Assembly (NCBI GenBank): GCA_009599575.1
Contig: VWND01000001.1
Span: 3,030,100-3,094,099 of the forward strand
Length of the DNA: 64,000 nucleotides
Source of the DNA: Blumeriella jaapii
Lineage: Eukaryota; Ascomycota; Leotiomycetes; Helotiales; Drepanopezizaceae
Reading direction: 5' to 3'
This document shows positions 1 through 13,067 of the stretch, piece after piece. The notes under the pieces are model-generated. The model saw only the letters and a list, made by a program, of their open reading frames with translations, was not told where the DNA came from and searched no databases. The translations under genes were made by a program, and so were the position numbers. Position 1 is the stretch's first letter, and the number at the start of each line of letters is the position of its first letter.

Positions 1-907
1 CGTTTTTCGCATTTTTAATCAGCGCTTTTTTAATTATAACCGCGTTTAGTCTGCTAAATTGCAATATAATAAGCTTTATATAAACAACGGTCAGATTTAT
101 AATAACTTTCGTTTTTTTTTATTCGTTATGCAATTATTAGCAAAATTGCTAAAAACCGTTGATTTGAAAATATATACGAAAAAATTATTTTTATTTTTAA
201 AATCGATTTCCGAATAAAAAAAGACAAAATAAATAATAATTATATTATTTTAAACGAGTTTTTGGCCGTTGCGAATAAAAAATCATATAATATCCGAGCT
301 GAAAAAATGGCTTTTGTTCGTCGCATAAGTTATTTTTCCTTTGCTATAGCTTTTGCTAATTAGAATTCTAGGCGTATTTCCGGTATTTTTAAAATTTTAT
401 AACGTTTTACTTTTTCAGTTTCTTTTGCTCGCATAGCTTTTTTTTTTTAATAAAGATTTTTACGAACGTATAACTGCTATTTCTGCTACTCCCGGTTTTC
501 CTCGCTTAGCTGCGCGTTTTTTTAGCGCTTATTATAATTGCGGCAAGCCCGGCTATTTCGCAAACGTTTGCTTCGACGCTAAGCTTAATCGCAAAATCGC
601 CGAAATAATTATCGACGAAAAGCAAAACAATTTGTGAAAAAACTTTTAAGCCGTAGCAAAAACTTTTATTATAGCAAAAAATTCGATTTGTAAAAGAATT
701 TAAAATTTAATCAGCGTTTTTTAATAAAAAAACGATAGTTTTTAATTTTTATAAAATTAACACGCAATAAATTATATATTAAAACACTTGCATATATCGA
801 TAGCGGAGCTAATATTTTCGATGCGATTAAAACTTTTTTAACGTATTAATTTTTTTAACGTTTCGGAATAAGTTTTATTCGGCTGTACAAACCTATTATA
901 TCCACCG
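1..907 (+). mobile_element. Family A chromovirus copy A1, left part
   Basis: This is the oldest layer of the nest. It aligns with copy A4 at a constant offset (position 1 here matches about 14,132). It enters the window inside gag and runs through the zinc knuckle into the protease. It stops at 907, where the 3' LTR of A2 starts, and resumes at 21,843. The 5 bp at 903-907 (CACCG) and 21,843-21,847 (TACCG) are the target duplication; the single C/T difference lies in a CpA context, as RIP predicts. The 5' LTR lies outside the window. Confidence 0.9.
1..907 (+). pseudogene. Gag C-terminus and protease start of A1 (decayed)
   Basis: This is a nucleocapsid remnant. A CCHC-type knuckle lies at about 530-571 in the same place as in A4, but the first Cys and the His read as Tyr (TGT to TAT, CAT to TAT). 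About 230 bases further on, a retropepsin motif reads Asp-Ser-Gly-Ala-Asn at about 798-812. This copy is notable for keeping the Gly that A3 and A4 have lost (GGA to GAA). Many in-frame stops replace Gln and Trp codons, so it is not functional. Gag would coat the element RNA and the protease would mature the particle. Confidence 0.8.
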
Positions 908-1197
908 TGTCACAGCTAGCTTGAGGGTGATCAGAAGGATGATATGGACCAAAAGGTACGCATGTAAATTGAAAAAAAGATACCGAGCTAGAATGCTCGG
1001 GGTCGCGAACTTTATATACAATAAGTTGCGCTTATGGGTCACGTGACTTAGCGCGAGGCCTAGTGGCCGAGGTGGTCCGTGCCTAAATCTTATTCCAACA
1101 CCACCGGCAATTATACCATTGGCACTTATACCACTGGCAATTATACTATTAGCAACTACTATTAGCAACTATTATTAGCCAGGCCAGGAATATAATA
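908..1197 (-). repeat. A2 3' LTR
   Basis: On the plus strand it begins TGTCACAGCTAGC and ends near a RIP-altered GGCCAGGA...TAATA. It is followed by the C-rich complement of the polypurine tract (from about 1,198). It includes the conserved GTCACGTGAC palindrome and the GAGC...GCTC stem-loop of family A LTRs. The right boundary is uncertain by a few bases because of mutation. Confidence 0.85.
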
Positions 1198-3142
1198 TTA
1201 TCCCCCTTTTCCGAAGAATTGCGTCCGCGCAATTGCGATTATAAATCTATCGTTTTCCAACTCAGTGTAATTTTTTCTGCTTTCGTTATAAGCTTGCAGC
1301 TATACGAAAAGCGTTCGTAAAAGGCTTTTAGCGGTGGAATACGATCGGTGAAATACTTAAAAAATATAAAAGGCCGTTATAGCGTTAAAACAAAAATTTT
1401 ATTCGAGATTTTTATTAGCGCTTTTTTAATTAATTTAGTATTGCAATATTTTTTTATGCAATTTCGAATTTATTATTTTTTTGATTTTTTATTTCGTTTG
1501 TTCGGAAAATAATTAAAAAAAAGCTGGTTCGAGGCGGCGTTGGCCAGGTAAAAAATTGCTAATATGCTTTCGAAGCCAATATATATAGAAAATTAAATAA
1601 ATTAACTAATCTACGAGAAAATTAAGCTTTTAATTTTTTTTTATTTTATCGACGATTTTAATTAGGCCGTACCATTTGTCCGAAAGCTTTCGAAAAAAAT
1701 CGGTCGAATTTTTAATTTTTAATATTTATTAATACCTCGTCGCTTATATTTTAATTCACCGGTCGTTTATATAAATTAGCGAAACGTTTTATTTTGGCTT
1801 ATTATTGCGCAATAAACGATTATGCGTATTTTACAACCTTTTTAGCTTGAAAAGCCAAATGCAAAGTTTCGTCGCGGTTTAAGCTTTTCGATAGCCGAGA
1901 AAAAAAAAAAAAACGAAAATTATTTATATTTTAAAATATGCGAATCTTATATTTATTTAAGATTTAAAAAAAAAAAAAAAACGTTGCCGAAAAATTCGTA
2001 CGGCAAAATTAATTATATAATATTTATTAAAAATAAAAAGCGTTTTTAATTGTTTTAATAATAAAAGCAAAAAAAGCGGAAACGTTGATTAATATATTAG
2101 TTTATTATTTCGGTCTGTTCATCGATATTAAAATTATACGTAATAATTAATTTAATTCTGGTTTTTAATATACGGCAAAGTTTTTGCTAAAAAACCGAAA
2201 CAAACTGAGTTTTTCGGTCCGAAACAATTAAATCCGGCATGCCGAAATAGCGCATTTAATAAATCAAAAACAAAGCTGCCAGTTTTTTCGCTATAATAAT
2301 TTTATAATTAAAAATTAACAAAAGCTTTTTAAATAAGCGATTTATTATTACGAAAGCGAAATCGTAATTATTTTCGTTTAATAAAAGCTTTGTAAAATTT
2401 ATCGTTAAATATTAATAAAGCTTGCTAAATATAAGTAAAAGTTTTAAAAAGCCCGGGATTTTATCGCGCTTAGCTTTTATTCGTATATAACGATGATTCG
2501 AAACGTATTATTATATATCTGCTTTTATAGCTTTTTAATAATATTTGCGACCGACCAAAAGCTATATCTTTTTTATTTCAGCGTATGCTACGCAAAGCTG
2601 TTTGTAAATATATCGGATCAAAAAAATTCGCAATTCGAAAAGTTTTAAAAGCATTACTAATCTGCTTTAGAAAAACAATTTGTTTTATCGCAATTAATAA
2701 TTAAAATTATAATTGCGAGCTTGCATTTATTGCGCTTCGAAAAAAAAAAGTTTTTTATCAATTTACAGCAAATCGTTTATAATTATATAATTATGCATAT
2801 CGTATGCGATTACGAAAGTTGGGTTTGCGGGTTTTTTTATAAGTATTTTATTTTTTTCGGTTTCGCTGTTTTTTTCGAAAAAAACATTATCGTTATCGTG
2901 CTTATCGAAAGCTATTTTTATAAACGCTAGCGTGATTATGCTTTTAACAGCTATTTTCTTTAAAATCTAAAGATTTAATTTATCGTTTAAAAATATTTGT
3001 TGCTTTCGAACTGCTCGCTGTCGTGCTTTTAATAAAAAAATATTTTGGTTTTTACGAAAAAAAATATCAGCGAATATATTAATAATTTCCGACCGATATA
3101 TAATTATAAAATAAAAATCGGCGAAAAACTCGGCTTATCGGG
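1198..3142 (-). pseudogene. A2 pol, integrase and chromodomain half (decayed)
   Basis: By alignment to A4, integrase lies at about 2,637-1,997 and the chromodomain at about 1,495-1,325, with the polypurine tract next to the 3' LTR. The integrase zinc-binding and core regions are recognisable only by alignment, since the reading frame is full of TAA/TAG. The segment ends at 3,142 because A3 is inserted there; upstream pol continues at 9,573. Integrase would join cDNA to the chromosome, and in this group the chromodomain directs insertion to heterochromatin. Confidence 0.75.
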
Positions 3143-3414
3143 TGTCACAGCTAGCTTGAGGGTGATCGGGATGATATGGACCAAAAGGTACGCATGTAAA
3201 TTGAAAGAAAGACACCGAGCTAAAATGCTCGGGGTCGCGAACTTTATGTACAATGGGTTGCGCTTATGGGTTACGTGATTTAGCGCGAGGCCTAGTGGCC
3301 GAGATGGTTCGTGCCCAAACCTTATTTCAACACTATCAGCATTCACCACTGGCAACCATACCACTGGCAGCCATACCATTGGCAATTACTATTAGCTAGG
3401 CCAGGATCGTAATA
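3143..3414 (-). repeat. A3 3' LTR
   Basis: The LTR is 272 bp, starting TGTCACAGCTAGC on the plus strand and ending AGGATCGTAATA. The internal side carries the C-rich polypurine-tract complement (CTTCTTTCGAAAAACTG). It is less mutated than its partner at 9,296-9,567. Differences between the two are of the C/T, G/A type. Confidence 0.9.
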
Positions 3415-3424
3415 TTATTCTCTT

Positions 3425-6400
3425 CTTTCGAAAAACTGCGTTTTCGCAATTGCAATTATAGGTCTATCGTCCTCCAATTTAATGTAATCTTTTCTGTTTT
3501 CGTTGTAAGCTTGCAATTATGCGGAAAGCGTTCGTAAAAAGCTTTTGGCGGTGGAATATAATCGGTGAAATGCTTAAAAAATATAAAAAGCCGTTATAGC
3601 GTTAAAACAAAAGTATTATTCGAAATCTTTATCAACGCTTTTTTAATTGATTTGATATTATAATACTTTTTTATGCAATCTCGAACCTATTATTTTTTCG
3701 ATTTTTTATTCCGTCTGTTCGGAAAATAATTAAATAAACGCTAATTCGGGGCGGCGTTGGCCAAATAAAAAGTTGCTAATATGTTTTCGGAGCGAATATA
3801 AGTAAAAAATTAGATAAATTAACCAGTCTGCGAAAAAGTCAAGCTTTTAACTTTTTTCTATTTTGTCGACGATTTTAATTAAGCCGTACCATTTGTTTAA
3901 AAGCTTCCGGGAAAGTCGGTCGAGCTTTTAATTTTTAATACTTATTAATACTTCGTCGCTTATATTCCAATCCACTGGTCGTTTATGCAAATTAGCGAAA
4001 CGCTTTATTTTGGCTTGTTATTACGCAATAAACGATTGCGCGTATTTTATAATTTTTTTAACTCGAAAAGCCAAATGCAAAGCTTCGTCGCGATTAAGCT
4101 TTTCGATGGCCGAGCGAAAGGAACGGGAATTATTTATATTCCAGGATATACGAGCTTCGTATTTATTTAAAATTTAAAAAAGAAAAACGTTGCCGAAAGA
4201 TTCGTACGGCAAAATCAATTATGCAATAATTATTAAAAATAAAAAACGTTTTTAATTATTTTAGTAATAAAAGCAAAAAAAGCGAAAGCGTTGTTTAATA
4301 TATTGATTTATTACTTCGGTCTGCCTATCGATATTAAAATTATACGCAATAATTAATTTGATTTTGGTTTTTAATATGCGGCAAAGTTTTTGCTAAAAAA
4401 CCGAAACAAACTAAGCTTTTCGGTCCGAAATAATTAAATCCGGCATGCCGAAATAGCGCATCTAATAAATTAAAAACAAAGCTGCTAGCTTTTTCGCTAT
4501 AATAATCTTATAGCAAAAGACTGACAAAAGCTTTTTAAACAAGCGATTTATTATTACGAAAGCGAAGTCGTGATTATTTTCGTTTAATAAAAACTTCGTA
4601 AAATCTATCGTTAAATATTAATAAAGCCTGTTAAATATAAGCAAAAGTTTTAAAAAGCCCGGGATTTTATCGCGCCTAGCTTTTATTCGTATGCAACGAT
4701 AATTCGAAACGTATTGCTATATATTTGCTTTTATAGCTTTTTAATAATATTTGCGACCGACCAAAAGCTTTATTTTTCCTATTTTAGCGTATGCTACGCA
4801 AAGCTATTCGTGGATATATCGAATTAAAAAAGTTCGCAGTTTAAAAAGTTTTAAAAACATTATTAATTTGCTTTGAAAAAACAATTTGTTTTGTCGCAAT
4901 TAATAATCAAAGTTATAATTGCGGATTTATATTCGTTGCGCTTCGAAAAAAAAAGAGTTTTTGTTAGTTTGCAGCAGATCGTTTATAATTGTGTAATTAT
5001 ATATATCGTATACGATTACGAAAATTAAATTTACGAATTTTCTTATAAGCATTTCATTTTCTTTTGTTTCGCTGTTTTTTTCGAAAAAAATACTGTCGTT
5101 ATCGTGCTTATCGGAAGCTATTTTTATAAGCGCCAGCGTAGCTGTACTTTTAGCAGCCATTTCTTTTAAGATTTGAAAATTTAATTTATCGTTTAAAAGC
5201 ATCTGCTGCTTCCGAACTGCTCGCTGTCGTGTTTTTAATAAGAAAATATTCTGGTTTTTACGAAAAAAAGTATCAGCGAACGTATTAATAATTCCCGACC
5301 GATATATAATTGTAAAATAAAAATCGGCGAAAAACTCGGCCTATCGGACTTATCGGGCCGAAAAGTTTTTAATTATTATAAAATATTTTAAAGCGCGGTG
5401 ATCGGTATATATATATACGTTTTTTTAAGCGCTTAACAATTCCGGCTTATAATTTTTAAAAAAGCGAAAAATAGCGAAAAGCTTTTTGTCGTAGATCGAA
5501 TAATTAAATTCGGCGTCGATTATAATTTTAAAAAAAAAACCGACCGGATAATAAAAGTTATTTTTTTGCAATTGCGATAATACGCCAGCTATTATTTTAT
5601 TAAAAAAATCGGTTTTTAGGCGCGTTTACTTATAAAAGTCGTAATAGCATAAAATAAAAGCATTTAGCAAAGCTTTACGCAATGCTTTTTATACGTTTTT
5701 TTGCTTTTTTTCGAATATAAAAAAAACGTTTTTGCTTATAAAAGCAGTAAAAAAGCGGCAAATACGGCTGTAGCCGGCTATAAAACGTTTATAAAAATTG
5801 CAAAAGCTTAAAAAGCTCTGCACGCTTGGCATATTCGCTGCATATTGCCAATTTTTAATAATAGCGATTTTTTCCGGGTTTATTTTAATACTTTGGATGC
5901 TAATAACGAAATTTAAAAATTTGATTTTCGTAATATTAAATTCGCACTTTTTAATATCAGCTTTCAAGCCGTATTTTTTTAAAATCGACAAAATCTTTTT
6001 AACGTAAACTTTATATTTCAAATCATTCGCGGAATAAATAAAAATATCGTCAAAATACGCCGAACAAAAATTATTTAAATATTTTATAAAAATATTATTA
6101 ATAAAGCGTTGAAATATAACGGGCCTATTAATAAAACCGAACGGAAGAATTTTATATTTATATATACCGTATCGAATGCGAAAACTAATCAGTTTTTCAA
6201 ACTTTTCGGATATCCGAATTCGATTAAATACTTATTAAATATTAATTTTCGTAGACATTTTAGCTTTAATAATTCGCGCCAGCATTTCGTTAATCAAAAG
6301 CAAAAAATAAAAATCTTTTTTTGTAAAATCGTTAAGTTTGCGATAATCGATATATAAGCGTATAAAACCGTTTAACTTTTTAATAAATAAAATCGAAGCG

Positions 6401-7660
6401 GCGAAAAAAGCATTAAAAGATTTAATAAAGCTTTTATGCAAATTGTCGAAAATATAATTCTTGACTTTTGTAAGCTGTTTATTCGTAAAGCGTTTAAATA
6501 ATTTTATAAAAAGCGTATTTTTCGTGGCAAAATATATTTTGTGATTTATACCGAAGCGACGAAAAGCGAACTTATCGCTTTTTTGCTTATAAAACAATTT
6601 TTCGAATTTCGAATATTAAACTGAAAAAAGCTTTTTTACAAAAACTACGTTATCGTTATATTTGGCTTGCAAAACGTCGAAAACGGAAATGCTTTTTATT
6701 GCCGCGAATTATATAACTTTTTTAAACTCGGCGATTTTCGCACGGCGGAAACGTTTTCTGTTTATATTATATATAAAAGCAACAAACGTGCAATCGCTAA
6801 ATAATAGTAATTTTTTTTTTTTTGCGGCCCGCATTCGCTTTTCGTAACGTATTTATAAAACGCTGAATGCAAAAGCGGAAATACAACTGATATTGCAATT
6901 AAAAGTAAAAAAGGTAATTAACACGATTGAAAAAACCGGCTTGGTCGGTTCAAAGCTGCCAATAAGAAATTTTTTTATTTTATACAAACTGCTTTTAAAA
7001 TTTCGTATAAATATAAAAAGTTTATCAGCTTCAAAGCTTAAATAAGCTTTTTTAATCGTTGTAAAAGTGCTGGCAAAGGTATATAAAGCTTTTATTACGC
7101 TGTTTCGTTTGTTTGCATTCTTTTAATATATGCGACTAAGCATTTTGAACTTTTTTTACTAATTAAAATCGACGAACAATTGCTCGTTGAAATAAAAAAT
7201 AACGAATATATCGAATAGCCATTTTATTTTGTTTTTTTTTTGGCCATACGCTTGCTTCAAATCGTAATGCTATAAAAATTTGCGATTAATAAAAACGTCG
7301 GTAAAGCCTAAGTTTATAATCAGAAAAAAAAAATTTATACGACGTCGGTTAATCGTAAAAAAAAAAGAAAAATAACAAAAAAAATAGTTTTTTTTCCGGC
7401 TTGCTATTATAGCCGGTGGATATAATAAGCTTATGCAGCCGAATTAAACTTACTTCGAAACGTTAAGAAAATTAATACGCTAAAAAAGTTTTAATCGTAT
7501 CGAAAATATTAGCTTCGCTATCGATATATGCAAATGTTTTAATATATAATTTATTGCGTATTAGTTTTATAAAAACTAAAAAAAACTGTCGCTTTTTTAT
7601 TAAAAAGCGCTGGTCAAATTTTAAATTCTTTTACAAATCGAATCTTTTGCTATAATAAAA
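3425..7660 (-). pseudogene. A3 pol: protease-RT-RNase H-integrase-chromodomain (decayed)
   Basis: Reading right to left: protease motif Asp-Ser-Glu-Ala-Asn at about 7,540-7,515 (Gly lost); RT at about 6,600-5,700; RNase H at about 5,640-5,400; a charged spacer at about 5,200-4,930; integrase at about 4,850-4,210; chromodomain at about 3,709-3,539. Diagnostic stretches are LYIDYRKLN with a following FTKINI (RT finger region), and IKKCEFN / INPEKIAIIKNW with SFLSFCNFYKRFI (RT thumb and connection). The domain order identifies Ty3/gypsy. Stops replace Gln and Trp codons throughout. Confidence 0.88.
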
Positions 7661-9259
7661 GTTTTTTACCACGGTTTAAAAGTTTTTTAACAAATCGTTT
7701 TGCTTTTCGTCGATAGTTATTTCGGCGATTTTGCGACTGAGCTTGGCGTCGAAGCAAATATCTGCGAAATAGCCGGGTTTACCGCAGTTATAACAAGCGC
7801 TAAAAAAACGCGTAGCCAAGCGGAAAAAACCGGAAATAGCAAAAGTAGCAGTTACACGTTCGTAAAAATTTTTATTAAAAAAAAAAAAAAAGCCGTGCGA
7901 ATAAAAAAGGCTAAGAAAGTAAAACGCTATAAAGTTTTAAAAATACCGGAAATACGCCTAAAGTTTTAATTAGCAAAAGCTATAGCAAAAAAAAAATAAT
8001 TTATGCGACGAATAAAAACTATTTTTTCAGCTCGGATATTACGTAACTTTTTATTCGCAACGGCCAAAAACTCGTTCAAAGCAATATAATTACTATTTAT
8101 CTTGTATTTTTCTATTCGGAAATCGTATTTAAAAATAAAAATAACTTTTTCGCATATGTTTTTAAATCAACGGTTTTTAGCAATTTTATTAATAATTGCG
8201 TAACGGATAAATAAAAAACGAAAATTATTATAAATCTAACCGTTGTTTATATAAAGCTTGTTATATTGCAACTTAGCAAATTAAACGCGATTATAATTAA
8301 AAAAGCGCTGATTAAAAATGCGAAAAACGTTTCGGGCCGACTAGGCTTAATTATAAAATTCGGGGTTTAAATGCTTTAAAATAATAGTTTTTGCTTTTTT
8401 AATAATATATTTGAAATATACTTTAGCTTAATTTATACTTTATATAAAATTCTTTAAGTACTTTTTAATAAACAGCTTTATATTTATTTTTAATACGTTA
8501 TATTAAACTTTTTTTTAATAATCGCTAAAAGCGTAGCGAAGATATTTAATCTTAAATAATTCGATTCGAAAAATAGCTAAATCGAGAACGAAAAAGTAAT
8601 ACTCGGAAATTAATTAAAAGTTTGCGGTAAAAGCGCGCGAAGCTCGAAGTAAAAAAAAAACGTCGCGAGCGATATTAGCGGAAAAAGCTGAAAAGCGAGC
8701 GGCGGCAATAGCTTAAGCGATTATTTAAGCGATCTGAAGCTGCTGGGCCGCAGTAAATTTTTCAGCGTTAACAGATATGCTAAGCAGTCGTAAAAGCATT
8801 CGTCGGTTTAAAAATACTAAGATATCAGCGTCGTACAATTCGATCTTAAATTCGATAATAAAGCGAAGAGATCTAGCAAATAATTATAATTTAATAGAAA
8901 AGTCGTGGAATAAAAACTCGTTGTTAAAATCGTCGAAAAAGCCTGAAACGAATGGAAATTCGAAAGCGGCAGAAGCAGAAGCAAAAAGTGGAAGTGCTGA
9001 TTCGAAGCCGAATCGTACGGATTGCGTTCGTTCTCGGATGCCACGTCGACTTATAAAAAAAGCATAGGATGTGTTGAAAAAAGGCGATTCGAATTGCAAA
9101 AGCAGATCGAATTAATAAAAAAAAAAAACTCCAGCTTTTTTTAAAAACAAAATCAGTAAAAAAGAGTTTTAATTAAAGCACCGATAAATAAACGTCGGTA
9201 CGAGCGGCCTGAAAAAAGTTCGAATTGCAAAAGCAAATCGAATTCTTAACCGTGGATAT
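7661..9259 (-). pseudogene. A3 gag (decayed)
   Basis: By alignment to A4 gag, the N-terminal Ser/Phe-rich region lies at about 9,100-8,770 and the zinc knuckle (Cys-Tyr-Asn-Cys-Gly-Lys-Pro-Gly-Tyr, His lost) at about 7,800-7,755. Clean plus-strand ORFs at 7,700-7,969 and 8,777-9,067 are antisense shadows of this gene. They stay open because RIP has created few stops on that strand. The leader (about 9,295-9,260) links gag to the 5' LTR. Confidence 0.75.
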
Positions 9260-9295
9260 AAAGCTTTCTAGCGAAAATTATTTGATCTTTTTTTA

Positions 9296-9567
9296 TATTA
9301 CAGCTAGCTTAAAAATAATCGGAATAATATAAACCAAAAAGTACGCATATAAATTGAAAAAAAAACACCGAGCTAAAATGCTCGGAGTCGCGAACTTTAT
9401 ATACAGTAGGTTGCGCTTATGGGTCACGTGACTTAGCGCGAGGCCTAGTGGCCGAGGTGGTCCGTGCCCAAACCTTATTCCAACACCACCAGCATTCACC
9501 ACTGGCAACCATACCACTGGCAGCCATACCACTGGCAATTACCACTAGCCAGGCCAGGATCGTAACA
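9296..9567 (-). repeat. A3 5' LTR
   Basis: The LTR is 272 bp and ends GGCCAGGATCGTAACA on the plus strand, exactly abutting the target duplication TCGGG. The leader-side terminus is eroded (TATTACAG). It keeps GTCACGTGAC at about 9,434 and the GAGC...GCTC stem. Confidence 0.9.
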
Positions 9568-9572
9568 TCGGG

Positions 9573-11876
9573 TTTATCGAGCCGAAAATTTTTTAATTAT
9601 TATAAAATATTTTAAAGCGCGGTAATCGATATATATATACGTTTTTTAAACGCTTAACAATTCCGGCTTATAATTTTTAAAAAAGCGAAAAATAACGAAA
9701 AGCTTTTTGTCGTAGATCGGATAATTAAATTCGGCGTCGATTATAATTTAAAAAAAAAACCGACCGGATAATAAAAGTTATTTTTTTGTAATTGCGATAA
9801 TACGCCAATTATTATTTTATTAGAAAAATCGGTTTTTAAGCGCGTTTGCTTATAAAAATCGTAATAATACAAAATAAAAATATTTAGCAAAGCTTTGAGC
9901 AATATTTTTTATACGTTTTTTTGCTTTTTTTCGAATACGAAAAAAACGTTTTTGCTTATAAAAGCAGTAAAAAAGCGGCAAATACGGCTGTAGCCGGCTA
10001 TAAAGCGTTTGTAAAAATTGCAAAAGCCTAAAAAATTTTGCACGCTTCGCATATTCGCTGTATATTGCCAATTTTTAATAATAGCGATTTTTTCCGGATT
10101 TATTTTAATATTTTAAATACTAATAACGAAATTTAAAAATTTGGTTTTCGTAATATTAAATTCGCATTTTTTGATATTAATTTTTAAGCCGTGTTTTTTT
10201 AAAATCGACAAAATCTTTTTAACGTAAATTTTATATTTTAAATTATTCGCAAAATAAATAAAAATATCGTTAAAATACGCCGAGCAAAAATTATTCAAAT
10301 GTTTTATAAAAATATTATTAATAAAGCGTTGAAATATAACGGATTTATTAATAAAACCGAACGGAAAGATTTTATATTTATATATGCCGTATCGAATGCG
10401 AAAACTGATTAGTTTTTCAGATTTTTCGAATATTCGGATTCGATTAAATGCTTATTAAATATTAATTTTCGTAAATATTTTAATTTTAATAATTCGCGCC
10501 AGCATTTCGTCGATCAAAAGCAAAAAATAAATTTTTTTTTTCGTAAAATCGTTAAGCTTGCGATAATCGATATATAAGCGTATAAAGCCGTTTGACTTTT
10601 TAATAAATAAAATCGAAGCGGCAAAAAAAATATTAAAAGATTTAATAAATTTTTTATATAAATTATCGAAAATATAACTTTGGACTTTTGTAAGCTGTTT
10701 ATTCGTAAAACGTTTAAATAGTTTTATAAAAAGCGTATTTTGCGTGGCCAAATATATTTTATAATTTACACCGAAACGGCGGAAAGCGAATTTATCGCTT
10801 TTTTGCTTATAAAAAAGTTTTTCGAATTTCGAATATTAAGCTGGAAAAAGCTTTTTTATAAAAACTACGTTGTCGTTATATTTGGCTTGCAAAGCGTCGA
10901 AAACGGAAATGCTTTTTATTGCCGCGAATTATATAATTTCTTTCGATTCGGCGATTTTCGCGCGGCGAAAACGTTTTTTGTTTATATTATATATAAAAGC
11001 AATAAACGTGCAATCGCTGAATAATAATAACCTTTTTTTTTTCGCGGCTCGCATTCGCTTTTCGTAACGTATTTATAAAACGCTGAATGCAAAAGCGGAA
11101 ATACAACTAATATTATAATTAAAAATAAAAAATATAACAATTGGCCCGGTTGGAAAAACCGGCTTAATCGGTTTAAAACTGCTAATAAAAAACTTTTTTA
11201 TTTTATGCAAACTGCTTTTAAGATTTCGTATAAACGTAAAGCGTTTATCAGCTTCAAAGCTTAAATAAGCTTTTTTAATCGTCGTAAAAATGTTAGCAAA
11301 AGTATATAAAGCTTTTATTACGCTGTTTCGTTTGTTTGCATTTTTTTAATATATACGATTAAATATCTTAAGCTTTTTTCGCTAATTAAAATCGACGAAC
11401 AATTGCTTATTAAAATAAGAAATAATAAGTATATCGGATAGCCATTTTATTTTGTTTTTTCCTTAATTATACGCTTGTTTTAAATCGTAATATTATAAAA
11501 ATTTGCGATTAATAAAAACTTCGGTAAAACTTAAATTTATAATCAGAAAAAAAAAAATTTATACGACGTCGGTTAATCGTAAAAACAAAAAATATAGCAG
11601 AAAAAATAAGCTTTTCCGGCTCGCTATTATAGCCGATAAATATAATAAGCTTATGCAACCGAATAAAACTTATTTCGAAACGTCAAAAAGATTAATACGC
11701 TAAAAAAATTTTAATCGCACCGAAAATATTAGCTTCGTTATCGATATATGCAAATGTTTTAATATATAATTTATTACGTGCTAATTTTATAAAAACTAAA
11801 AACTGTCGCTTTTTTATTAAAAAGCGCTGGTTAAATTTCAGATCTTTTTATAAATCGAATTTTTTGCTATAATAAA
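9573..11876 (-). pseudogene. A2 pol, protease-RT-RNase H half (decayed)
   Basis: RT is readable at about 10,751-10,107 with LYIDYRKLNDFTKKK, FTKINI, YVKKILSILKKHGL and IKKCEFNITK. RNase H is at about 10,060-9,700, and the protease Asp-Ser-Glu-Ala-Asn lies near 11,745-11,720. It continues the pol fragment at 1,198-3,142 once A3 is removed. Stops and substitutions are of RIP type. Confidence 0.82.
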
Positions 11877-12883
11877 AGTTTTTGCTACGATCTAAAAGTT
11901 TTTTAACAAATCGTTTTGCTTTTCGTCGATAATTATTTCGGCGATTATACGATTAAGCTTAGCGTCGAAACAAACGTTTGCGAAATGGCCGGGCTTGCCG
12001 CAATTATAATAAGCGCCAGGAAAACGCGCAGCTAAGCGGAGAAAACCGAAGATGGCAGGAATAGCAGTTATACGCTCGTAAAAATTTTTGTTAAAAAAAG
12101 AAAAAACTATGCGAGCAAAAAAGGTTGGGAAAGTAAAACGTTATAAAGCTTTAAAAATACCGAAAATACGTTTAAAATCTTAATTAGAAAAACTATAGCA
12201 AAGGAAAAATAGCTTATGCGACGAGCAAAAGCTATCTTTTCAGCTCGGATATTGCGTGACTTTTTATTCGCAACAGCCAAAAACTCGTTTAAAACAGTAT
12301 AATTATTATTTATCTTATACTTTTTTATTCGAAAATCGTATTTAAAAATAAAAATAACTTTTTCGCATATATTTTTAAATTAACGGTTTTTAGCAATTTT
12401 GCTAATAATTGCGTAACGAATAAATAAAAAACGAAAATTATTATAAATTTAACCGTTGTTTATATAAAGCTTGTTGTATTGCAATTTAGCAAACTAAACG
12501 CGGTTATAATTAAAAGCGCTAATCAAAAATGCAAAAGACGTTTCGGGCCGATTAGGCTTAATTATAAAACTCGGAGTTTAAATGCTTTAAAATAATAATC
12601 TTTGCTTTTTTAATAATACATTTAAAATATATTTTGGCTTGGTTTATATTTTATATTAAAATTTTTAAATATTTTTTAATAAACAGTTTCATATTTATTT
12701 TTCATACGTTATATTTAATTTTTTTTTAATAATCGCTGAAAACGTAGCGAAAGTATTTGATTTTAAATAATTCGATTCGAAAAATAATTAAATCGAAAAC
12801 AAAAAAATTATATTCGGAAATTAATTAAAAATCCGCCGTAAAAGCGCGCGAAGCTCGAAATAAAAAAAAAACGTCGCGGGTGA
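11877..12883 (-). pseudogene. A2 gag, C-terminal part (decayed)
   Basis: This contains the zinc knuckle at about 12,010-11,965 (Cys-Gly-Lys-Pro-Gly-His-Phe-Ala visible on the minus strand). Upstream capsid sequence matches A5 gag. It is cut at 12,883 by the insertion of A4; the N-terminal part resumes at 19,318. Confidence 0.78.
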
Positions 12884-13020
12884 TATTACGACCCTGGCCT
12901 GGCTAGTGGTAGTTGCCAGTGGTATGGCTGCCAGTGGTATGGTTGCCAATGGTATGAATGCTGGTGGTGTTGGATTAAGGTTTGGGCACGGACCACCTCG
13001 GCCACTAGGCCTCGCGCTAA

Positions 13021-13058
13021 GTCACGTGACTTATAAGCGCAATCCACTGTATATAAAG
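13021..13058 (+). promoter_or_regulatory. Family A LTR promoter: GTCACGTGAC palindrome and TATA box
   Basis: A perfect 10-bp palindrome GTCACGTGAC (an E-box type core CACGTG) lies at 13,021-13,030. A TATA element TATATAAAG follows at 13,050-13,058. The pair is kept at the same spacing in A3, A5 and the A4 3' LTR, which suggests the U3 promoter of the element. Transcription factor identity is not known from sequence. Confidence 0.65.
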
Positions 13059-13067
13059 TTCGCGACC

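Larger units (their letters stand above)
3143..9567 (-). mobile_element. Family A chromovirus copy A3, complete
   Basis: This is a complete 6,425-bp element with two 272-bp LTRs and a perfect 5-bp target duplication TCGGG at 3,138-3,142 and 9,568-9,572. It is inserted in A2 between RNase H and integrase; removing it rejoins A2 sequence matching A4 near 17,094. It is strongly RIP-mutated, including the LTR ends (5' LTR terminus TATTACAG instead of TGTCACAG). It is dead for autonomous transposition. Confidence 0.93.

Noticed and set aside
896..1168. Short ORFs with the text GPPRPLGLALSHVTHKRN recurring at many places
   Set aside because: They are translations of the family A LTR in one frame. 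They recur because the LTR recurs, and are disrupted freely between copies.
8777..9067. Plus-strand ORF, Ser/Lys-rich, repeated at 62,138-62,446
   Set aside because: It is antisense to the N-terminal part of family A gag. The sense reading is the one conserved with capsid and zinc knuckle downstream.
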